Origin: Macrocybe gigantea
Lineage: Eukaryota; Basidiomycota; Agaricomycetes; Agaricales; Callistosporiaceae
Direction: 5' to 3'
Assembly: GCA_011319805.1 (NCBI GenBank)
Contig: SJRY01000078.1
Span: 1 to 32,056 of the forward strand
Length of the DNA: 32,056 nucleotides
The notes beneath the pieces are model-generated. The model had not been told where the DNA came from. It did no database searches and saw only the letters and a program-made list of their open reading frames with translations. The position numbers and the translations under genes were made by a program. Of the stretch, positions 10,706 to 21,355 are shown piece by piece. The first letter of the stretch is position 1. The number at the start of each line of letters is the position of its first letter.

Positions 10706-12466
10706 ATGGATCCTCTGCCAGACATAATCAAGCCGCTTGTTGCAGAGAAAGTGAGTCTCTGTATTCATGATTTCTTTCACATGGTTTTGACGTAAAAGAA
10801 GTACATAGAAGGTGATTTCGAAATCACACTCGTGTTCGCGTCCGGCCTGCTCACTGATTAACTTAACCATTCACGACAACTCACAGTTTCGGCCTTGACT
10901 ATGATGGTGGGGTGTGGTGCAAGATCCTCGTTATAATGCATCTGACGCCGAGCTTCTCTACAAAGGCATACGATTATCTCCTGACGCTGGGCCTCGAGGT
11001 ACAGTAGAGTTCAAATCATAGCTGTTCATGCTGCCTCGATGTCTTACAGAAATACTCGTCTAGGTCGAACTTATCTGGAGTTCAAAATGGAGCATCATTA
11101 AAATTCTTTACGTTCTCTGTCGCTACCCTGGCGTTATCGATGTCCCTATACGGATTGTCAGTCAGTCACTTTCTTTCGTCCGCAACTCCCTCGAGTCCGC
11201 GTCGCTGATATACTCTAAATAGTTGATCTGACTCCAGGTATCTCGCGCAAGGTGACTTGGAGCACGTTTGTACATGCTTTACATTCATCCATTCATTGAC
11301 CATTCTCTATCACAAGGGGCACCTCTGCTCTATCTTGACCCGGGTGCAAGACGGTAAGCCGGCGAAGATTCTTCTTGACACACGTTCATTGACGCTTTGA
11401 TCCAAAGTTGTGGCGGTGCTCGTTATAGGGACGGCAGAATGTGAGCGATGCCTTGAGGTCTATCTATTTTTCAGCTGCCTTATTTAACGTTCCCGGACTG
11501 ACTTTAGATATACTGGTCTTGAGAACACTTGCGCTGTGGGGACATTCCAGACGAGTGTCTATGTTTCTGGTGGTCATTTTCGTGGTGAGTTTACCCGCCG
11601 TTTGTTAGTTCTGTCTCAAAAAATTCTTCCCTCCTCAGCCTATTGTCATCGCATCATTCGTCTGTCTCATCGTTTTCCTAATCACCCTCAAATGTGAGCA
11701 TCAAAGCAGATGCTCTTTACATCGGCCGCCCTTCGTATCATATTTTTGATATACATATTTTTTGCTTAGTCGGACCAGCGCCCATCGATGCCTTCCCCGG
11801 ATGTTGGGTCACCGATTTCAGCCCCACGTTAACGGTGAACATTGTCATGCTCCTGATCAGCGAAACAAGTGGGTTTTTTCTAAGGACTGAAACATGTCAT
11901 TCATCTCACTTGTTTGGTTTTTCTGACAGTCATCTTGATTTTGACGCTTTGGGCTTGGGCCAAGAAGTACGCAGGGCATACACGGGGTGGGATGATCTGG
12001 ACGCTTTACCGAGACGGTATCTTGTACTACATCTATATCTTTTGTGAGTTGTCCAAGCTGCGCCTCCGTACTATTATGCTGACCCGGAACGTCTTGCATC
12101 ATGACCATGTAGGCATTGCTGTAGCGAATATTGTGATGATGAACTTAAAACCTCGGGTGAATAATCCATTTCCATCATCTGATCAATGTCGTATACTGAA
12201 TTGGCATTTCTTTGATATAGCTAGGATACTTCTTCGTTCTAACTCTGTTCGTCCTCTTCCTCCTCAGCGCAAGGCGGCGTCACTTGTACCATGCTGATGC
12301 TAGCCCCTCCAGTCTCCAGCGAGTCATGCACAGCGTCTTCACGACTCGCATCATTTTGCACATGCGCCAGGCAAACCAAAAGTTTAATATGACGCTAGAA
12401 AGGAGTGTTTCGGAGTTGCGCTTTCAGCATGCAGGCGAAGCTAGGAGCTTCGCTCTTTGGTCATAA
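10706..12466 (+). CDS. DUF6533-like seven-transmembrane protein, copy 1 (intact)
   Basis: Fourteen exons are joined by thirteen short introns: 10706-10750, 10802-10811, 10887-10906, 10966-10998, 11064-11160, 11223-11251, 11317-11353, 11408-11440, 11508-11584, 11639-11693, 11770-11868, 11930-12043, 12113-12156 and 12221-12466. The exons total 939 nt in one frame, giving 312 residues. The N-terminal YDYLLTLGLEVELIW...KILYVLCRY block is the DUF6533 hallmark of basidiomycete 7TM proteins. Further matches are ILVLRTLALWG, FGPAP, GMIWTLYRDGILYY and the C-terminal RIILHMRQANQ. Seven hydrophobic segments can be counted, the last being GYFFVLTLFVLFLLS. These proteins are predicted membrane proteins with no assigned biochemical role; receptor-like function is speculation. 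All donors are GT and all acceptors AG. Exon 2 is only 10 nt long. It heads a tandem array with two damaged copies downstream. Confidence 0.85.
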
Positions 12467-13283
12467 AGTGAAGGTGGACAGTCGAATTCTCATGTATAGA
12501 GTATCTACCTATCAATAATGTGTACACTACATTTTTCTCGTTGTAATGGCGCTCTTCCGACCTCGAGTTCAAAAGGCTTTCAGGCGCTTCGTCGAGGAAT
12601 ACATTACTCTTGGATCCGGCATATGCCAAATTATTGAAGCTTGTAGGCGCCTGTCTTTGGTCGAGACGGGTAATTTACTCGCTTTCTCATTCTAACGGAC
12701 GGGTGCTCAATGTGCAGCAGGATTCATACATTTCTACTGCATATTTCTTGCGTAAACATATCAGGCGGTAACATATACATCTCGCACAATTAGCCGAGGA
12801 GCGGGAACTGAGGTTCGAGCTGTACGTACATTGACGTGGAAATGAGACTGCCGAGGGATATATATAGGTGCGCATCTGCTCAGATGAGCACACTTTATTT
12901 CCTTTCTACCAGGAAAAAAAAATGCACCTGATCGACTCATAGCTCTTTTTGTACGTAGATTCTCGAGCTCAGACATCATGTGAGGACCAACTTGACATCT
13001 CAATTGGTGCAACGGTGATACCATGTCTGTTATCCCTGTCAATCCTGTTGGTTGCTAGCAGTTTGGAAACGCTTGAGGGATCTCACTAGAGGCCCAGTTC
13101 AGCACATTCCCCTAAGGTGCGGACGACGACGCCAAGGCCATCATTCTTTCCACACTCAGGTTAGGATGTGACATTGAGTCGAAGAATGTGCATTCACACG
13201 GGATCTGAGACCTCATGCCTATCAATGCAGCGGTGCCTCTTCGTTGTCCTTCGGGACTGATCCTCGCGCGGAATCATCCAGCC
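12467..13283. other. Spacer between 7TM copies 1 and 2
   Basis: No gene supported. A TATATATAGG motif lies at about 12859-12868, but more than 400 bp from the next ATG, so I do not assign it to that gene. Confidence 0.4.
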
Positions 13284-15017
13284 ATGAAATCGTCTTTGTT
13301 AGAGACAGTCAGGTTGCAGGCGATAACGAAGGTGAGAAGACGAGTTATTTTTCTTGCAATTGCTTAATCGCTGGAATGGAAAATGTAGTACATCGAAGGT
13401 GATCTCATCGAAGTCATATTCCGAATACATCATTCAGCGGCTTATCAAAATAACAAAGTTTCAGCATTGTCTATAATGGTGAGTCTGCGTGCGAGACTGG
13501 CTAGCATTTGAACTTTGATGGACAAGGATGTGTTCAACATAGACGTACGACTGGTTCTTGACATTGGCGCTCGAGGCAAGTCTTGACAATTTCATCTCGC
13601 ATTTTCAGATGAAATCAATATTATGAGCATGCTGCTCTCAGATCGAATTTATATGGAAAAAGAATTGGAGCTCAATAAAAATTCTTTACATCCTATCTCG
13701 CTATACCACCTTCTTTGATGTGCCCCTGAGAATTTATGGTGAGCGACCACTCAGGTTTCTTCCTTTGGCCATGCGATATAAATGTATACTTGAAATACAG
13801 TTCAATTAACGCCAGGGCTTTCTCACCGGGTTCGTAACCTAGGTCCGTGCGAAGCTGAAGCACGAACTCAACAATGTTCTCCCTCTGACAGGGAAGCTTT
13901 TGCGCTATTGTATCCCGAATTCTGGAAGGTACGAGCAAGTGAATTTCTGGTCACATCTAAAGCGCAAGCATGTTGACCCTGTAATACGAAGCTTCGATGG
14001 CAATGGGATTAAGTATATCCGGTTGTAAGTAGTTCTACGATCGGCGCTTGCCTGCTTCTCCCTTATTTTGTTGTTTGTGCAAATATACTGATCTTGAGGA
14101 CACTTGCATTATGGGGCAACTCACGAAAAATGCTCTTATTTCTCTGCATAATTTTTGCCGTAGGCCCACTCATTTTTATTGTGCATTGTCGTACGACATA
14201 ATTGCCCGATTTTCTAGCCAATTTACATTGTCGCACTGATTTGCATGGTCATATTTCTGGTGACACTCAAATGTAGGTAATGCATCTGCGTTGTTACGTG
14301 CGTTCCCTGAATTCTTTCCATGCTCAGTTGCCGAGGTGCCGTTTGGCTCTGTTCCCGGTTGCTGGGTCGCAGATTTCAGCTCCACCATCTCCGGTAATTA
14401 CAGCCTCCTCCTAATTGGCGAGACATGTTGGTCTTTTGCTAGATCATCTGATCATGGGCTTTCATCTGATGCTCGCCGCAGTCGTCTTAGTCTTGACCAT
14501 GTGGGCCTGGGCTAAGAAATACAGGCACTCACGGGGCACTATGATATGGACGCTCTACAGAGACGGGATTGTGTACTACATATACATATTTTGTAAGCTT
14601 TCTATACTGTTCATGTCTTTATATCATCTATTCACTCATAAACATTGACTCAGGCATCTCTGTAGTGAATATCGTAATGATAGTTCTAAGTCCTCGGGTA
14701 AGCTCTTCATCTTCGGTTCATGTAGCACAATCATTAGAGCTAAACAATCATCTCGTTGACGTTGCAGTTAGGGTACGCGCCTATGCTCAACATGTTCGTT
14801 TTTTTTTGCTTCCTGGCCGCTCAAACCAATGTTCATTGCAGATCCCATTCCCTTCAGACTTCAGCGCGTCCTCCACAGCCTTTTCTCGTCTCGTATTATC
14901 TTGCACATGCGCCAGGCGAACCAGAAATTCGATTCAACACTGGAAATGAGCATTTCTGAGCTGCGGTTCAAGAGCAGGACGAAGGACGCGAGCGTAGTGT
15001 CACAATTCCACGTTTAA
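13284..15017 (+). pseudogene. DUF6533-like 7TM protein, copy 2 (probable pseudogene)
   Basis: Exon for exon this matches copy 1: 13284-13331, 13389-13398, 13459-13478, 13543-13575, 13642-13738, 13801-13829, 13892-13928, 13992-14024, 14083-14159, 14218-14272, 14328-14426, 14482-14592, 14654-14697 and 14768-15017. It encodes the same motifs: YDWFLTLALE, ILYILSRY, ILILRTLALWG, TLYRDGIVYY and RIILHMRQANQ. Two lesions are visible. The acceptor before exon 9 reads AA instead of AG (14081-14082). The last exon is one base too long, with the extra base most simply in a run of nine T near 14794-14802, which shifts the frame before the conserved C-terminus. The fourth intron uses a GC donor (gcaagt), which is usually functional. 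No premature stop is found inside the other exons, so decay is recent or splicing is unusual. Confidence 0.75.
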
Positions 15018-15688
15018 AGCTTATCGGAGCGCGCACAGACAAGTTGTAAGGGAATATCGTACTTCATTCACATTTTCCGTTTATAGCGTCCTCAATCGTT
15101 AAGGAAGTGGTGTTCGTCCCGCAGCTTTCCCGGCAGCGGAAATCGGATACAGTGTTCGCGGAAGGATTTCCAAAGGATAGGAAAGGGCACCAAAGGCATT
15201 GTGGCTAAAGCGATGGATGATTAGCTGGGGTGGGACGGTTGGAGTTGAGTCCGGTAAGGACGGAAGATCAGCCACGAAGAACGCCCTTGCCTTTGTTCAA
15301 AGGGAATTTCTCATGGATGATATCGAGTTCTGCAGCGTACAGGTCCTCGAGCTCTACTTTGATCCATCATTCCGTTGCGCGAGTCTGGAAGGTCGGTCGT
15401 CAACAGTGATATGTTCAGGTGTCCATTCCTCCAAGTCGATCGCTCATTGTTGATCAACACAGCAGATCACACCTCGTTAAAAATATGTACAGTCCAATCC
15501 TGTCCATGTCAAAGCCGATGATATCGAAGCTCCCATTTACTCTCATGTTCAAGCCATTTGTGATGAATGGACGACGTAGGCAGGGTCTGGTTTCACACGG
15601 AATATGGCGATGACTCTATATCATGGCCGTTTAAAAGCGGCTGTCGCTCATCGGCCCCCACGACCCTTCACCTGCCTACGATACCTTT
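15018..15688. other. Spacer between 7TM copies 2 and 3
   Basis: No gene supported. An 84-codon open frame at 15199-15453 has no recognisable domain. Confidence 0.4.
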
Positions 15689-17411
15689 ATGGATCCCTTG
15701 AGAGAGTTGATTGAGTTGCAGATAATAACAAAGGTGAGATGGTGTATATTACTGCCACAATAGTTCTTAAATGAAGTCACCACAGTATATAGAAGGTGAC
15801 CCTTTTCTATATTTGCATGCCATTCAGTGATATACTGGTATCCGAAATTGGCAGTATCAGCATTTTCAATAGCGGTGAGTTGAGTTTTTGTCCTCAAATG
15901 TCTCAGAACTGATAGTAATTTTATCCCGATGAAGATATACGACTGACTATTGACATTCGCCCTCGAGATCAATCCAACCCTGTTGGCGCCTCAGCCATCT
16001 ATAGGAGATCGAGAGATCGCTCTTCCTGGAAATCTCTTTAGGTCGAGCTCGTATGGAGAACAAATTGGAGTCCTGTGGAAGTTCTCTATATTCTTTCGCG
16101 TTATTCCACTTTCTTTGACGTTCCGCTAAGGATTTACGGTAGGTCAACCCCGAAATATCTCTTTTTTTTCGGTTTTGATCAGGATTACGATTCATTTCAG
16201 TCGAAGTGACGCCAGGGCTTTCTCATCAGGTATGCATACGGTTGTTAGAGCGGCCATTTGAACAGAAGGGGTGACTATGATCCTATCTCATCAGGGACAC
16301 TACTGTTCCATCGTGTCTCGAATACCAGAGAGTAGGTAGCGCCCACTCGGTCATACCGTATACATCCTTTGCTGAGGCTGTTGTTCAAGTTTCGACGGCC
16401 TGCGGCATAAGCATAGCCGGATGTGAGCGCTTTTCAGTTATCGGCTTCGTGACGTCGGCTGATCTTTTGGTTCATACGGACATACTTATCTTGAGGACGC
16501 TTGCACTATGGGGAAACTCGCGAAGGATGTTATTGTTCCTCGTTGTGGTATTCGTAGTACGTTACATTCCTACATTCCTCAGCCATTATGTCCAATGAAG
16601 CGCGTCGCTCCACCAGCCTATCTATATCATCGCGCTGATCTGCATGGTGATCTTCCTGTTGTCGCTCAAGTGTTAAGTACTGCCACCTTTATCTTTCGTC
16701 CCTCTAATTTTTTTTTGTTTTATTTAGTTGCTCCGGTGCCTTTCGATATCATACCCGGATGCTGGCTCACTGATTATAGCTCGACAATCGAAGGCAATTT
16801 CATTCTCCTGTTGATCAGCGAGACAAGTTATTCTTCTCCGCCATTGCACTGTCACATTTTTGTCGCTTACCTGACCACCATAACAGTCGTCTTGGTCGCT
16901 ACGCTTTGGGCTTGGGCAATGAACTACAGGCACTCGTATGGGACGCTAATATGGACTCTCTACAGAGATGGAGTCTTGTACTATATTTACATATTTTGTG
17001 AGTTCTCATCAGTGTCCTTAAAGGATCCCTATTGACCAAACTCATGCTACATCTTCTCAGCCATTTCTGTGGCTAACATCGTCATGATGACTCTAAGTCC
17101 TAGGGTGAGTTCTGCATATCATCGTACTCTGGGACTAACTGCCCTTAAAATCGCTTATGCTACAGCTCGGCTGGGCGCCGATGTTGAACATGTTCGTCTT
17201 CCTTCTTCCTCGCATCCGCTCATGGCGAATTCATTTCGGGCTTCTGCCTTCCAGCCTTCAACGCGTCCTGCACAGCCTCTTCTCAACGCGCATCGTCCTG
17301 CACATGCGCCAAGCGAACCAGAAGTTTGATCCGACGTTGGAAATGAGCATATCTGAGTTGCGCTTCAAGGGCACGAGAGGCGCGGGTATTGTGTCACAGA
17401 GTGACGTGTGA
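15689..17411 (+). pseudogene. DUF6533-like 7TM protein, copy 3 (probable pseudogene)
   Basis: Exons match copies 1 and 2: 15689-15733, 15786-15795, 15855-15874, 15935-15967, 16042-16138, 16201-16229, 16295-16331, 16390-16422, 16480-16556, 16617-16671, 16728-16826, 16887-16997, 17061-17104 and 17166-17411. Three lesions are visible. Exon 4 has TGA at 15944-15946 where copy 2 has TGG in the YDW motif. The donor after exon 4 reads AT (15968-15969) where GT or GC stands in the other copies. The acceptor before exon 9 reads GG (16478-16479). Outside these points the frame is whole through LILRTLALWG, IPGCWLTDYSS, TLYRDGVLYY and RIVLHMRQANQ to the stop. The high conservation of the rest suggests recent loss of function. 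Confidence 0.75.
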
Positions 17412-17849
17412 GGATAGGCTTGTCGCAACTTGTGAGTGGAAACTCTGTTCTCTTTACTTCCTTATGCGACGGTAATATAAGGGTCTTCATCCAGGAAACG
17501 AAAGTGAAGACCATAGAACGACTCCTGACATGGCCGGCTCACCGGCGAAGACATCGCCTTATACTGAAAGGACCTCTGAGGATCAAATAACTTGCGGAAT
17601 GTTACTTGCATGGATCCACAGATGTGCTTTGTTGGGTTTGAGCTCGTCAAGCTTGCTTCGCGGAGAACTGGCTGCAACTCTTGTAAAGGAGATACCATTG
17701 ATGCGAGGCATATATGGTTGGGTCGTCCTCACACAGATATGAGAGTAAGAAAAGTCCGAGAATTTGATAATGGTCAGCTAAGTATTAAGTCCGTACTTGT
17801 CCATCAAAAGAGTTTGGAAAGTTTACAAAAATCGCTGCGTCACCACACC
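17412..17849. other. Convergent intergenic region
   Basis: This lies between the 3' end of the 7TM array (+) and the 3' end of the first thaumatin-lectin gene (-). No gene supported. Confidence 0.4.
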
Positions 17850-19115
17850 TCAGAGGGTCCAAATCTGGTTGGTGTTGTTGTCTGTACATTTCCATGTCTG
17901 AACACGGTTCGAATTGGTCAAGACGCCATTGGTCAAGTCGAGGCATTGACCTGGACATGTGATGAGGAGTCTCCTAACTGCTAAGGTAGGAGGAACGCAC
18001 CCTTTCCGGTAACGGCGATCCTGTTGTCGTTTGTGTAGTACCAGGCCTGGGCCGGCAGGTTGTCATAACATTGCCAGATCTTCATGCCCACGCCGCTTGC
18101 GGGATCTGTCAAGAAGAATGATAAGCGTCGGATGCGGGGAAAGGGCGATGACTTCGACCCGTACTGGTGCCTGCGTCCAGGCAGAAGTTGCGCCCTGCGA
18201 CCCGGACCTTGGTGTCGGCGCGGTTGATGACCCACTTCTGTGCACCAGTCCCATTGCAGTCGTAACTTGATTGAAGCAAATCAGATACCTTGACTGTTGA
18301 AATTCGGTCTGTTTAAGACTTACATCTGAACTGGTGTCCCGTTCGCGTATACCGCGCCCCGAACATCGAGACACTTTTCGTTATTTCCGTTCGGGTGGAT
18401 GGCGACTCCGTTGTCGGACGGTGGATTGCCCGGGAAAGTTCCGTCAGGGCAGAACCTTGTAGATACAAGCAGCCATGCATCAGAGAGCCACGGGAATGGT
18501 GAATCAATTAAAGACTCACACGACGTGGTACCCGGTGTTCGCCTGTGGGCACTCAAAAAGTGGCTGCGCGGGTGGCCTGCCCGTGGGGGAAGGGAATCGC
18601 GTGGGTGGCTGCTGGAAGGCATTGGGGCACGTTAAGGAATTGCAAGTATTGACAAGGCAAAATCCGCCTCTCTGTTCGACGTGTAAGCCAGAAAGAAATC
18701 TTCAAGGCCTCATGAAGAACTTACTGGTGCCCTATTTATAGGAGTGATGGACACGCCAGTGTTAAAGTGACTGGGATCAACCACAATGTAGTAATAATTG
18801 TTCTAAAGTTCCAGATCAGCCACGAAGAGCAGCAGAAACATGCATGGAAATTACATCGCCGAAGAACCCAGCTCTGGTTGTCCCCGACCCGTTCTGGTTT
18901 CCTCCGTTTGCATCCGAGTAGATGAATCCACTCCATGTGTTAGGGAAATTCCGCGAGGTGGTACTCCCCTTAGTCAGTGATCCCTGGCTCTGGCCGTTGA
19001 TGTACAGCGTAATCGTTGAAGGGCAATTGTTGGTAATGTCATAGTGACGAGCTGCAAGAGCGAGCGACGCCAGAGACGCCGCGACGAGGGAAACAATGGG
19101 AGCCCGGACTCGCAT
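17850..19115 (-). CDS. Secreted thaumatin-like / ricin-B-type lectin fusion protein, copy 1
   Basis: Seven exons on the minus strand, 18855-19115, 18725-18802, 18520-18671, 18324-18455, 18165-18265, 18001-18105 and 17850-17950, total 930 nt in one frame (309 residues), all GT-AG. Residues 1-22 form a signal peptide with hydrophobic core IVSLVAASLASLALAA. Residues 24 to about 168 match small fungal thaumatin-like proteins: HYDITNNCPSTITLYI, GFIYSDANGG, YYYIVVDPSHFNTG, CPNAFQQPPT and HVVFCP. The usual TGDC thaumatin signature is not seen. From about residue 178 a beta-trefoil lectin domain follows (IHPNGNNEKCLDVRG) with QxW-type repeats QKW, QAW and QIW. Likely role: an extracellular or wall-bound glycan-binding protein; this is inferred from the domains. 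No toxin A-chain is present. ATG 19115 is the only ATG giving a good signal peptide, about 100 bp below a TATA box. Confidence 0.9.
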
Positions 19116-20095
19116 GTGGGGAAATGGCTTTTGAGGCAAAGGACAGAACGAAGAGACTTATGTTCCGGAACAAGGGTGTTTCGTGGAGGAATGTTGGAGC
19201 TCTATGAATTCTGGACTTTTATATTGTCCAGAGGAAGGTGACGGAATAAAATCGCCGTGTCCGGGACTGGGGACAGCAGACGAGGGTTGTCATTCCTCCT
19301 GGCCAGATTGATAGACATCTAGACGGCGTCAAGGAATACGGTCAGGAGAGCTCCAGGCAGAGGAATGCGCCACCGAGCCCTGGTTGAAGGAGTCCAGGGA
19401 CGAAGTTCCATTGGATCCCTGCCTATTTCGGTGCCTGCACGTGGCGTCAGGACAAGTCACATGCTCGCCAAGGTGCTTTTCACTGTCCTTCGTCCGTTGA
19501 CCATTCCCTTAATCCAGCGAATGTGAGCACCATTGTCCATGTCGACGTCAAAATTCACGCAAGGCACGGTGAGACCCGCACAGTGACATATTAGTCTTTT
19601 GTGCTATGACGAAGGGACTTAGCGTGGGGATGAGACTATCTGATGATCGCTTACGGGCACAATGATGATTTTAGATGAACTCTGCTATGACCGCTTTCAA
19701 GCAAGTATTCGCCAACCTAAGGTACTGTACTTCCATCAGTTGGGGATGCACCAAGGTAGCAATAGTCTCTCGTAAAAATTAGCTTACAACACAATCTAGA
19801 ATTTCGTAAAGCCCCATCAACGCTGACATGATGCTTCTCAGCTGCTCAGCATCATAGGTCGGACGTTCTGGATTGTCGAGAAGACAAATCAAATTATGTC
19901 TCACAACTATCGCGTGGACTGCGAGGTGTTTCGCGTTCATTTGCATATCGTAGCACAAGGCAAAGTCTCAACTTTGGACCTTTTTTTAATCCAGCACATC
20001 AGTTTATCAATAATGGGAATAATCGAACAGGAGAAAAGAATAGAAGTAACGATTTGTTCCGAATTCAATGTTCCCAAGATAGTCATCAGTTAACC
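19116..20095. other. Upstream region of thaumatin-lectin copy 1
   Basis: The promoter of the gene at 17850-19115 is at the left. At 19452-19463 there is ACAAGTCACATG, closely matched upstream of copy 2. The rest, 19600-20095, holds nothing I can identify. Confidence 0.4.
19217..19223 (-). promoter_or_regulatory. TATA box of thaumatin-lectin copy 1
   Basis: TATAAAA on the minus strand, about 100 bp upstream of the ATG. The other three genes of the cluster have the same motif at similar positions. Confidence 0.6.
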
Positions 20096-21355
20096 TTAAA
20101 GGGTCCAAATCTGATTCGTGTTGCCAGTCGTGCAATGCCAAATTTGAACTTGATTGGAGTTGGTTAAGATGCCGTCGGTCAAATCCAGACATTGGCCTAA
20201 ACAAGGAGATAAGCTTCTGAATATTTGATGGCGAGACAAGACAGGCATACCTTGCCCAGTGACAGCAATTCTGTTGTCATCTGTATAATACCATGCTTGA
20301 GCTGGAAGATTGTCGAAGCACTGCCAAATTTTCATCTTAACACCATCCTGTGGATCTGTTGGGGAATGATGAGCATCTCATAGGTAGAGATCGTATATAC
20401 GTCGACATACTAGTGCCGGCATCCAAGCAAAAGTTAGTTCCTGCGATTCTGAGTTTAGTGTCAGCCCGATTGAGGACCCATTGTTGTGCGCCGGTGCCAT
20501 TGCAATCATAACTGGACGTAGAGGTTAGATACAAATTGCGATCTAATAATTGAAATTATTTAGAGGCTTACATCTGGACCGGCGTCCCGTTGGCGAAAAC
20601 TGCGCCACGTACATCGAGGCACTTGGCCGTGTTTCCGTTAGGGTGAACCGCGACACCCGTCTCCACAGGTGGAAACGTTCCATCGGGGCAGAAACTGCGG
20701 GAGAAGCCATTAAAATGTGCTCGAAGAACCGTTAGATCAAATACAGAACGTACATGACGTGGTATCCTGTATCTGGTTGAGGACATTCGAACAACGGTTC
20801 CGCAGGTGGCGTGCTACCGGGGGTAGGGAAACTCGTTGGGGGTTGTTGGAAAGCATTTTGACAGGTCGAGGACGAGCAAGTGTCAATGGAACAATATCCA
20901 CTTGCCTGCATGATACTCATGAATCTCATGTGATTCATGGCAATACAAGCTCGGTGGACTTACCAATGCGGAACTAAGAGGAGCAATTGACATGCCGGTA
21001 TTGAAATGACTGCTGTCGACTATGAGATAGTAGTAATTGCTCTACGGCGGACTTGTCAATTATGCGAGCACAATGCGAGCCGCGGTCGTGCAAATACCTG
21101 ACCGAAGAATCCCGCCCTCGTCGCTGCGCCGGTGGCGCTTCCACCGTTCGCATCAGTGTAGATGAGCCCACTCCAAGTGCTGGGGAAGTCTCGAGTGGTG
21201 GTGCGACCCTGTGCCAGCGATCCTTGGCTCACACCGTCAATGTACAGTGTGATCGTCGATGGACAGTTGTTCGTAATGTCATAGTGACGATCCGCGAGGA
21301 TGCATGGCACCAGTGATGCCACCACGGCAGACAGTAGAAGAGCTATAACATGCAT
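20096..21355 (-). CDS. Secreted thaumatin-like / ricin-B-type lectin fusion protein, copy 2
   Basis: Seven exons, 21098-21355, 20964-21041, 20754-20905, 20572-20694, 20411-20511, 20251-20355 and 20096-20196, total 918 nt in one frame (305 residues). Six of the seven exons match copy 1 in length to within three codons, and all intron phases agree. A signal peptide (ALLLSAVVASLVPCILA) is followed by the thaumatin-like part (HYDITNNCPSTITLYID, YYYLIVDSSHFNTG, CQNAFQQPPTSFPTP, HVIFCP). The lectin part follows (VHPNGNTAKCLDVRG) with QQW, QAW and QIW repeats. An in-frame ATG ten codons upstream (21385) could also be used; I prefer 21355 because it puts the hydrophobic core next to the start. The neighbours are paralogs on the same strand. 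Role as for copy 1: glycan binding outside the cell, inferred. Confidence 0.9.

Noticed and set aside
15944..16479. RIP-like mutation as the cause of the G-to-A changes in the 7TM copies
   Set aside because: The changes are few, one goes A to G, and their base contexts are neither CpA nor CpG, so the pattern does not fit.
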